DNA from: Nitrospirota bacterium
GTDB lineage: Bacteria; Nitrospirota; Thermodesulfovibrionia; Thermodesulfovibrionales; Dissulfurispiraceae
Assembly: GCA_016212685.1 (NCBI GenBank)
Contig: JACREW010000088.1
Coordinates: 1 to 11,359 of the forward strand
Reading direction: 5' to 3'
Length of the DNA: 11,359 nucleotides
Positions 7,270 to 11,359 of the stretch are shown piece by piece. Both the position numbers and the translations under genes were made by a program. The first letter of the stretch is position 1. Every line of letters begins with the position of its first letter. The notes under the pieces are model-generated. The model made no database searches, was not told the DNA's origin, and saw nothing but the letters and a program-made list of their open reading frames with translations.

Positions 7270-9417
7270 ATGGGCTTTTTTCACTACATAAAACGTGATT
7301 TGCACGCCGTGTTTGAGCGCGACCCTGCCGCGCGAAATACGCTTGAGGTCATTCTTGCGTATCCGGGCTTTCACGCGATATTCATCCACAGGATAAGTCA
7401 TGCGATGTGGAAACTTAAAATTCCGATAATACCGAGGCTTCTTTCGCATATCGCGCGTTTTCTTACGGGTATAGAGATACATCCCGCCGCGAAGATTGGC
7501 TCGGGCTTTTTTATCGATCACGGGATGGGCGTTGTAATCGGAGAGACGGCTGAGATCGGAGAAGACGTTTTGTTATATCAGGGAGTAACTCTCGGAGGCA
7601 CCGGAAAGGAAAAAGGCAAGAGGCATCCGACATTGGGCAATCATGTTGTGGTCGGCGCGGGAGCAAAGATATTAGGCCCTATAAACATCGGGGACTATGC
7701 TAAGATCGGCGCTAATTCCGTAGTTCTAAAATCGGCTCCTGATTATTCGATAGTTGTAGGGGTGCCGGGCAGGGTCATTAAAAAGAAGGTTATGAGAATA
7801 GAGCAGGAAGGGATAGTGGAAACGCTCGACCATGTTAAGCTTCCCGATCCTGTGGATGAAAGGCTTCATGAGTTGTCGGAACACATTGCCCGGCTCGAAA
7901 GCAGGCTTGCCAAGCTTGAAACTCCGGAAGGAAAGGGAATTCAGGGAGGAATAATGAAGGTATTCAACACCATGACAGGCAAAAAAGAGGATTTTATCCC
8001 GCTAACAAAAGGCAAGGTCGGGATATACGCCTGCGGGGTTACGGTATATGATTACTGCCATTTAGGCCATGCGCGAAGCGCCGTTGTATTCGATGTTATG
8101 CACCGGTATCTGAGATATAAGGGCTTTGATGTTAAGTTCGTAAAAAACTTTACGGACATTGACGACAAGATAATAAAGCGCGCCAATGAAGAAGGCGCTG
8201 CATGGGATACTGTCGCGAAAAAATATATAGACGAATACTACAGGGATATGGATGCCCTCGGCATTGCGCGAGCCGATATTGAGCCTAAGGCAACGGAGCA
8301 TATTAGCGAGATGATCGCGGTTATTAAAACCCTCATTGAAAAAGGATACGCCTATGCCGTGCAGGAAGGAGAGAACCAAAGCGTTTATTTTGAAGTGGAG
8401 AAGTTTCCCGAATACTCAAAGCTCTCTAAGAAAGACATTAATGACCTGCTCGCAGGCGCAAGGGTGAGTATTGACGAAAGGAAGAAAAGCCCGGTTGATT
8501 TCGCGTTATGGAAGGCGTCAAAGGAGGGGGAGCCTTGGTGGGAAAGCCCGTGGGGAAAGGGCAGGCCTGGATGGCATATCGAATGCACCGCAATGGCTAT
8601 AAAACATCTTGGAGAGACTTTCGACATACACGGCGGAGGCGCTGATTTGATCTTCCCGCACCATGAGAACGAGATCGCGCAGTCGGAGGCGTATACGGGC
8701 AAGCCGTTTGCGAACTATTGGATGCACAACGGATTCATTACCATAGACAAGGAGAAGATGTCGAAATCCCTCGGCAATTTCTTTACCATCAGGGAAATCC
8801 TCGATAAATACGACGCGGAGGTTATAAGGCTGTTTTTGACGTCGAGCCATTATAGAAGCCCTATCGAGTTTTCTCGGGAGCAGCTTCATGACGCGGAGGC
8901 GTCTCTTGACAGGTATTACACAACGGTTTCGAGGATTGACGATTTTCTGTCGGCTGAAACAACTCCATCAAAGAAGGCCGTCAATGCGGCAGAGTTTGAA
9001 GGTTTCTTAAATAAGTTCAAGGATGGCTTTGAGTCCGCAATGGACGATGATTTTAATACAGCCCTTGCAACAGGGCATATTTTTGAGCTTGTGAGAGAGA
9101 TTAACATATTCCTCGATGCGAAGCCCTCAGGCGATGAGGCGGCGGCTTTAATCGAAAAAGCCAAGCATGTCTCAAATAGCGTTGAGCAGGTGCTTAATCT
9201 TTTTAACAGGACGCCTGCCGAGTGGAATATAGCCCTTTTGAAAAGTAAGAAGATTGCCCTTTCCGAGGCGGATATAGAGCAGAAGATAAAGGACAGGCAG
9301 GCCGCGAGGCAGAACAAAGACTGGGCAGCCGCAGATGCCGTAAGAAAAGAACTCGATGAAAAGGGGATTATACTTGAAGATAAAAGGGACGGGACAAGCT
9401 GGAAGGTAAAGATATAA
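7270..9417 (+). CDS. cysE-cysS: Serine O-acetyltransferase fused in frame to cysteinyl-tRNA synthetase
   Basis: One uninterrupted frame of 715 codons. Residues 1-228 are a short-form serine acetyltransferase (acetyl-CoA + L-serine to O-acetylserine, first step of cysteine synthesis). They comprise an N-terminal helical part (DPAARNTLEVILAYPGFHAI, HRISHAMW) and a left-handed beta-helix of hexapeptide repeats from HPAAKIG onward. Catalytic-region residues are DHGMGVVIGET (His84) and GTGKEKGKRHP (His119), with the C-terminal VVGVPGRVI. The tail (ERLHELSEHIARLESRLAKLE) resembles the end of Bacillus-type CysE, after which a separate protein would stop; here GKGIQGGI leads directly into the CysRS start. 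Residues 229-715 are a full CysRS, described separately. The start at 7270 aligns with the family N-terminus but has no Shine-Dalgarno. A one-base change (CAG to TAG at 7942-7944) would restore two genes, so recent stop loss or a sequence error must be considered beside a true bifunctional protein. Confidence 0.88.
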   Translation: MGFFHYIKRDLHAVFERDPAARNTLEVILAYPGFHAIFIHRISHAMWKLKIPIIPRLLSHIARFLTGIEIHPAAKIGSGFFIDHGMGVVIGETAEIGEDVLLYQGVTLGGTGKEKGKRHPTLGNHVVVGAGAKILGPINIGDYAKIGANSVVLKSAPDYSIVVGVPGRVIKKKVMRIEQEGIVETLDHVKLPDPVDERLHELSEHIARLESRLAKLETPEGKGIQGGIMKVFNTMTGKKEDFIPLTKGKVGIYACGVTVYDYCHLGHARSAVVFDVMHRYLRYKGFDVKFVKNFTDIDDKIIKRANEEGAAWDTVAKKYIDEYYRDMDALGIARADIEPKATEHISEMIAVIKTLIEKGYAYAVQEGENQSVYFEVEKFPEYSKLSKKDINDLLAGARVSIDERKKSPVDFALWKASKEGEPWWESPWGKGRPGWHIECTAMAIKHLGETFDIHGGGADLIFPHHENEIAQSEAYTGKPFANYWMHNGFITIDKEKMSKSLGNFFTIREILDKYDAEVIRLFLTSSHYRSPIEFSREQLHDAEASLDRYYTTVSRIDDFLSAETTPSKKAVNAAEFEGFLNKFKDGFESAMDDDFNTALATGHIFELVREINIFLDAKPSGDEAAALIEKAKHVSNSVEQVLNLFNRTPAEWNIALLKSKKIALSEADIEQKIKDRQAARQNKDWAAADAVRKELDEKGIILEDKRDGTSWKVKI
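7943..7956 (+). promoter_or_regulatory. Internal Shine-Dalgarno and ATG for cysS inside the fused frame
   Basis: AGGGAGGA (7943-7950) lies three to four bases before the ATG at 7954, similar to the spacing at the tuf start in this same window. It sits exactly at the domain junction of the CysE-CysS frame, so free CysRS is probably made whether or not the fusion is also translated. Confidence 0.75.
7954..9417 (+). CDS. cysS: Cysteinyl-tRNA synthetase (from internal start, C-terminal part of the fused frame)
   Basis: Class I aminoacyl-tRNA synthetase, 487 aa from the internal ATG, that charges tRNA-Cys. Signature motifs in order: IYACGVTVYD with the zinc ligand Cys27, HIGH-type HLGH (36-39), NFTDIDDKI, GRPGWHIECTAM (zinc-ligand Cys), HGGGADLIFPHHENEIAQ (zinc-ligand region) and KMSKSLGN (KMSKS at about 268-272). 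The C-terminal helical anticodon-recognition part ends DEKGIILEDKRDGTSWKV, typical of the family. Length equals that of stand-alone bacterial CysRS, so the upstream CysE moiety is an addition and not a replacement of part of the enzyme. cysE next to cysS is a known order (Bacillus gltX-cysE-cysS), which makes fusion by stop loss easy. Confidence 0.95.
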   Translation: MKVFNTMTGKKEDFIPLTKGKVGIYACGVTVYDYCHLGHARSAVVFDVMHRYLRYKGFDVKFVKNFTDIDDKIIKRANEEGAAWDTVAKKYIDEYYRDMDALGIARADIEPKATEHISEMIAVIKTLIEKGYAYAVQEGENQSVYFEVEKFPEYSKLSKKDINDLLAGARVSIDERKKSPVDFALWKASKEGEPWWESPWGKGRPGWHIECTAMAIKHLGETFDIHGGGADLIFPHHENEIAQSEAYTGKPFANYWMHNGFITIDKEKMSKSLGNFFTIREILDKYDAEVIRLFLTSSHYRSPIEFSREQLHDAEASLDRYYTTVSRIDDFLSAETTPSKKAVNAAEFEGFLNKFKDGFESAMDDDFNTALATGHIFELVREINIFLDAKPSGDEAAALIEKAKHVSNSVEQVLNLFNRTPAEWNIALLKSKKIALSEADIEQKIKDRQAARQNKDWAAADAVRKELDEKGIILEDKRDGTSWKVKI

Positions 9418-9475
9418 GCAAGCGCATCGCCGTCAAAGGCTACAAGGAAATTATAAACTTAAAACAGAAACATCT

Positions 9476-9482
9476 AAGGAGG
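9476..9482 (+). promoter_or_regulatory. Shine-Dalgarno of hicB
   Basis: AAGGAGG lies eight bases before the hicB ATG at 9491. It fixes the start. The 73-bp gap after cysS also contains an A/T-rich stretch (TTATAAACTT at 9451-9460) that could serve as a -10, without a convincing -35. Confidence 0.7.
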
Positions 9483-9490
9483 TTATTGAT

Positions 9491-9709
9491 ATGAAATCGT
9501 TGAAATATGTTATCTACAAGGAAGGGAAGTATTATGTATCGCAGTGCCTGAATATAGACATTGCCAGTTGCGGAGATTCTATTGAAGAAGCCATAAACAA
9601 TCTTAAAGACGCTGTAGAACTATATTTTCGCAATGAGCCGAAAAAGAAACGATCGGCATTTCATGATATAGACGAAGCCTTAATCGGTGAAGCTAAGATT
9701 TATGCCTAA
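9491..9709 (+). CDS. hicB: HicB-family antitoxin (short form)
   Basis: Antitoxin of a type II HicAB system that binds and blocks the HicA RNase. The 72-aa product has the partial RNase-H-like HicB core: LKYVIYKEGKYYVSQCLNIDIASCGDSIEEAINNLKDAVELYF. After it comes a short charged tail and no recognisable helix-turn-helix or ribbon-helix-helix, so whether it binds DNA itself is unclear. It precedes its toxin gene (antitoxin first), and the two overlap by eight bases, which favours coupled translation. It lies between cysS and rlmB, where the related Bacillus cluster has the Mini-RNase III gene mrnC. Identification is by motif recognition; the fold is diagnostic but the sequence is short. Confidence 0.85.
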   Translation: MKSLKYVIYKEGKYYVSQCLNIDIASCGDSIEEAINNLKDAVELYFRNEPKKKRSAFHDIDEALIGEAKIYA

Positions 9710-9908
9710 ACTGTACTCATCACGGCATATTATTGCAGTTCTTCTGAAAAATGGGTTTGTTGAAATAGACCAAACCGGAAGCCATAAGAAATTTCGCAAA
9801 GATGACAGAACGGTAATTGTCCCTTCGCCAAGAAAAGAAATACCTCACGGTACATTTGCCTCAATACTGCGTCAGTCCGGATTAAACAGGTCTGATTTTA
9901 AAATATGA
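9702..9908 (+). CDS. hicA: HicA-family mRNA interferase toxin
   Basis: Toxin of the HicAB pair: a small dsRBD-like RNase that cleaves mRNA in a translation-independent way. The 68-aa product MPKLYSSRHIIAVLLKNGF...DQTGSHKKFRK...VIVPSPRKEIPHGTFASILRQSGL has the full family pattern, with catalytic His28 in GSHKKF, the central VP.P...EIP.GT segment and the C-terminal ILRQSGL. ATG at 9702 was preferred over an in-frame GTG at 9687 because HicA proteins begin near MPKL and GGTGA at 9686-9690 is a possible ribosome-binding site. It appears intact, and the intact antitoxin beside it fits a live module. Its stop codon runs straight into a 33-bp tandem repeat. Confidence 0.88.
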   Translation: MPKLYSSRHIIAVLLKNGFVEIDQTGSHKKFRKDDRTVIVPSPRKEIPHGTFASILRQSGLNRSDFKI

Positions 9909-9970
9909 GCATCAAATCTAAGGGGTCAGACAACAAAATGAGCATCAAATCTAAGGGGTCAGACAACAAA
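9905..9970 (+). repeat. Two-copy 33-bp tandem direct repeat after hicA
   Basis: Two identical 33-bp units (9905-9937 and 9938-9970), each beginning ATGAGCATCAAATC and containing AAGGGGTCAGACAACAAA. The first unit overlaps the hicA stop. The period is a multiple of three, and a 25-codon frame from 9905 to the TAG at 9980 reads MSIKSKGSDNK twice, then IDF. The GGGGTCAGAC core resembles motifs I associate with REP-like extragenic elements, but the full palindrome is not present here, so this is a weak link. Confidence 0.95.
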
Positions 9971-9995
9971 ATAGATTTTTAGAAGTTATGGCTTT

Positions 9996-10007
9996 CGCCG
10001 ATCGGCG
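9996..10007. repeat. 12-bp perfect palindrome upstream of rlmB
   Basis: CGCCGATCGGCG is perfectly self-complementary. It lies 16 bp before the preferred rlmB start at 10024 and would be translated only if the earlier ATG at 9988 were used. It could be a protein-binding site or a chance palindrome. Confidence 0.45.
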
Positions 10008-10023
10008 GCAAGATAAGGATAAT

Positions 10024-10764
10024 ATGGATAAGAAAGATGAATGGCTTTGCGGTTTCAACCCGGTTTTAGAGGCTGTCAAATCCGGCAGAAAGATAAACGC
10101 CGTTTATATTTCCAAACAGCGGCGTGAGCAAACACAGAAGATTACCGAACTTGCAAGGGCGGAAGGTATCCGCGTAGAGTTCGCAGATAAGGAATTCTTC
10201 GATTCGAAGTTTCATAAAGGCCATCAGGGCGTTGCCGCGCTTGTCGAAAAAAAGAGGCTTCTAAGCATAGACGAGCTTTTAGCTATCCCTGAAAAAAGAG
10301 GGGAAACACCGTTTTTTCTCATTCTCGACCTTATCGAAGACCCTCGAAATTTTGGCGCGATATTAAGGGTTGCCGATGCCGCAGGTGTTCACGGTGTGGT
10401 TTTTCAATCCCATAGGTCTGCGGGCGTTACCTCGCTTGTCTCTAAGGCATCGGCAGGGGCTCTTGAATATGTGAATCTTGTGGAGGTTGTAAATATAAAG
10501 CATGCCATAGAAAAGATGAAAAAGCTGGATATTACAATAATCGGCGCAGAGGCTGACTCGGAACTTACCATCTGGGATGTTGACATGAAAGTCCCTCTTG
10601 CGGTGGTAATAGGCTCCGAAGGAGAGGGATTGAGGCGTACTGTGAAGGAAATGTGCGATTTTACGGTCAATTTGCCCATGAGAGGCATGGTGAATTCGCT
10701 CAATGTCTCTGTTGCAACGGGAATTCTTGCCTATGAAGTCATGAGGCAGAGGTCAGGCGGATAG
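10024..10764 (+). CDS. rlmB: 23S rRNA (guanosine-2'-O-)-methyltransferase, TrmH/SpoU family
   Basis: SPOUT-class methyltransferase that methylates a ribose 2'-OH in 23S rRNA (RlmB acts on G2251 in the peptidyl-transferase P loop in E. coli). The 246-aa product has the N-terminal substrate-binding domain (WLCGFNPVLEAVKSG, KFHKGHQGVAA) and the three SPOUT motifs: DPRNFGAILR (106-115), VIGSEGEGLR (195-204) and NLPMRGMVNSLNVSVA (216-231), which form the trefoil knot and SAM pocket. The start at 10024 was chosen because AAGGA (10015-10019) precedes it and the length matches RlmB; an in-frame ATG at 9988 would add 12 unconserved residues over a palindrome. Its place after cysE-cysS matches the Bacillus cysE-cysS-mrnC-rlmB order, which supports RlmB over TrmH or RlmH-like relatives. 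Confidence 0.9.
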   Translation: MDKKDEWLCGFNPVLEAVKSGRKINAVYISKQRREQTQKITELARAEGIRVEFADKEFFDSKFHKGHQGVAALVEKKRLLSIDELLAIPEKRGETPFFLILDLIEDPRNFGAILRVADAAGVHGVVFQSHRSAGVTSLVSKASAGALEYVNLVEVVNIKHAIEKMKKLDITIIGAEADSELTIWDVDMKVPLAVVIGSEGEGLRRTVKEMCDFTVNLPMRGMVNSLNVSVATGILAYEVMRQRSGG

Positions 10765-10783
10765 CGGTATTGCAATTTTACAA

Positions 10784-10813
10784 TTGACAAGTATATAATA
10801 ACTTCCTTATATT
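10784..10813 (+). promoter_or_regulatory. Promoter of the tRNA-tuf operon
   Basis: Perfect TTGACA (10784-10789), an 18-bp spacer and TATATT (10808-10813, five of six to consensus) lie just before the first tRNA at 10827. The predicted start near 10820 leaves a very short 5' leader. It is the best sigma-70 match in the window, as expected for stable RNA genes. Confidence 0.75.
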
Positions 10814-10826
10814 AATAAGTTATCTC

Positions 10827-10899
<73 letters not shown>

Positions 10900-10908
10900 T
10901 TGGGTAAT

Positions 10909-10993
<85 letters not shown>

Positions 10994-11016
10994 GCGATTT
11001 CGCTATGCGAAATCGC
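10994..11016 (+). repeat. Perfect 10-bp hairpin between tRNA-Tyr and tRNA-Gly
   Basis: GCGATTTCGC (10994-11003), loop TAT, GCGAAATCGC (11007-11016) form a perfect stem starting on the base after the tRNA-Tyr CCA. There is no T-run, so it is unlikely to terminate transcription. It may guide processing of the tRNA precursor or be a mobile palindromic unit. Confidence 0.85.
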
Positions 11017-11017
11017 G

Positions 11018-11032
11018 ATTTGAAATTTCAAA
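11018..11032. repeat. 14-bp palindrome of the TTTCAAA family
   Basis: TTTGAAATTTCAAA (11019-11032) is a perfect palindrome and reads as period-7 units (ATTTGAA, ATTTCAA). It shares its core heptamer with the repeat inside atpF at 1641 and with ATTTCAAATT before atpC (6681-6690). Confidence 0.65.
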
Positions 11033-11043
11033 GTACCGGGTGT

Positions 11044-11118
11044 GCGGGAGTAGCTCAGTGGTAGAGCGTCAGCCTTCCAAGCTGAGGGTCGCGGGTTCGA
11101 ATCCCGTTTCCCGCTCCA
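11044..11118 (+). tRNA. tRNA-Gly (anticodon TCC)
   Basis: Cloverleaf with acceptor GCGGGAG/TTCCCGC (one G-U at the last pair), D-arm GCTCAGTGGTAGAGC, anticodon stem TCAGC/GCTGA around CTTCCAA (TCC at 11076-11078), T-stem GCGGG/CCCGT with loop TTCGAAT, discriminator T and an encoded CCA at 11116-11118. Confidence 0.97.
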
Positions 11119-11121
11119 TAT

Positions 11122-11194
11122 GCCCATGTAGCTCAGTCGGCAGAGCACATCCTTGGTAAGGATGAGGTCACCGGTTCGATTCCGGTCATGGGCT
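11122..11194 (+). tRNA. tRNA-Thr (anticodon GGT)
   Basis: Cloverleaf with acceptor GCCCATG/CATGGGC, D-arm GCTCAGTCGGCAGAGC, anticodon stem CATCC/GGATG around TTGGTAA (GGT at 11155-11157), T-stem CCGGT... with loop TTCGATT, discriminator T. No CCA is encoded (CTG follows). It is only three bases after tRNA-Gly and is the last tRNA before tuf. Confidence 0.97.
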
Positions 11195-11210
11195 CTGGTA
11201 ATTATTGCTG

Positions 11211-11273
11211 ACTTATGATTTATGAGTGATGATTTTTTGAATCTGAAATCATAAATCCGAAACCATAAATCTT
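11211..11273 (+). repeat. Degenerate heptamer-period inverted repeat in the tuf leader
   Basis: The 92-bp tRNA-Thr to tuf gap can be cut into nine consecutive 7-mers: ACTTATG, ATTTATG, AGTGATG, ATTTTTT, GAATCTG, AAATCAT, AAATCCG, AAACCAT, AAATCTT. The left units are largely the reverse complement of the right ones (TTATGATTT at 11213-11221 against AAATCATAA at 11246-11254), so the RNA could fold into a long A/U-rich hairpin ahead of the tuf ribosome-binding site. Confidence 0.7.
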
Positions 11274-11276
11274 AAC

Positions 11277-11284
11277 AGGAGGAG
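11277..11284 (+). promoter_or_regulatory. Shine-Dalgarno of tuf
   Basis: AGGAGGAG, a near-maximal anti-16S match, ends two bases before the ATG at 11287. It fits the very high expression of EF-Tu and fixes the start. Confidence 0.85.
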
Positions 11285-11286
11285 AT

Positions 11287-11359
11287 ATGGCCAAGGCAAA
11301 ATTTGAGAGGACGAAGCCTCACGTAAACGTAGGAACGATAGGGCATGTCGACCACGGCA
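11287..11359 (+). CDS. tuf: Translation elongation factor Tu, 3'-truncated by window end
   Basis: First 24 codons of EF-Tu, the GTPase that delivers aminoacyl-tRNA to the ribosome. The residues [20 protein letters not shown] are the conserved N-terminus, and the following VDHG is the beginning of the GHVDHGKTT P-loop, cut off by the right edge. Four tRNA genes directly upstream (Thr-Tyr-Gly-Thr) form the widespread tRNA-tuf operon, equivalent to thrU-tyrU-glyT-thrT-tufB in E. coli. Confidence 0.97.

Noticed and set aside
7192..7521. 109-codon basic minus-strand frame over the cysE start
   Set aside because: Its Lys/Arg-rich composition comes from reading cysE backwards; there is no ribosome-binding site or family motif, and it overlaps the conserved CysE N-terminus.
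9687..9701. GTG start for hicA at 9687
   Set aside because: The five extra residues are absent from typical HicA proteins; ATG at 9702 gives the usual MPKL beginning and a normal overlap with hicB.
9988..10023. Earlier in-frame ATG for rlmB at 9988
   Set aside because: It would add 12 residues without family similarity across a palindrome, has no clear Shine-Dalgarno, and a better site precedes the ATG at 10024.

Overview
The window is a dense, almost entirely plus-strand stretch of bacterial chromosome carrying housekeeping genes. No 16S rRNA or other strong taxonomic marker is present. The gene content (paired b' and b subunits with the F0 a and c genes absent, a secreted-type signal on the b subunit, and a cysE-cysS-rlmB-tRNA-tuf neighbourhood) fits a Gram-negative anaerobe-type lineage such as Nitrospirota or the former Deltaproteobacteria. 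That placement is inference.

Layout. (1) Positions 1-1093: 3' part of a PLP-dependent cysteine desulfurase that resembles selenocysteine lyases; its first residues lie beyond the left edge. (2) Positions 1139-7171: an ATP synthase operon in the order b' (atpF2), b (atpF), delta (atpH), alpha (atpA), gamma (atpG), beta (atpD), epsilon (atpC), with a candidate promoter in front and a clear intrinsic terminator behind. The alpha gene has an in-frame TGA exactly at the last glycine of its Walker A motif. (3) Positions 7253-10764: a second unit starting at an extended -10 promoter almost on top of its start codon. It holds serine acetyltransferase and cysteinyl-tRNA synthetase in one uninterrupted reading frame (cysE-cysS), then a small hicB-hicA toxin-antitoxin pair, a two-copy 33-bp tandem repeat, and the 23S rRNA methyltransferase gene rlmB. 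(4) Positions 10784-11359: a tRNA operon, Thr(TGT)-Tyr(GTA)-Gly(TCC)-Thr(GGT), leading into the start of tuf (EF-Tu), the classic bacterial tRNA-tuf arrangement.

Functional links. The ATP synthase operon supplies F1 and the peripheral stalk; the proton-channel subunits a and c must be encoded elsewhere. CysE commits serine to cysteine synthesis and CysRS charges the product onto tRNA; the desulfurase uses cysteine (or selenocysteine) as a sulfur or selenium source. RlmB, the tRNAs and EF-Tu all serve translation.

Most notable points: the alpha-subunit TGA, the CysE-CysS fusion that still carries an internal Shine-Dalgarno and start, hicBA placed inside a conserved gene cluster, and a set of 7-bp-period repeats at several junctions, one of which lies inside the atpF coding sequence. 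I found no CRISPR array, insertion sequence or prophage.
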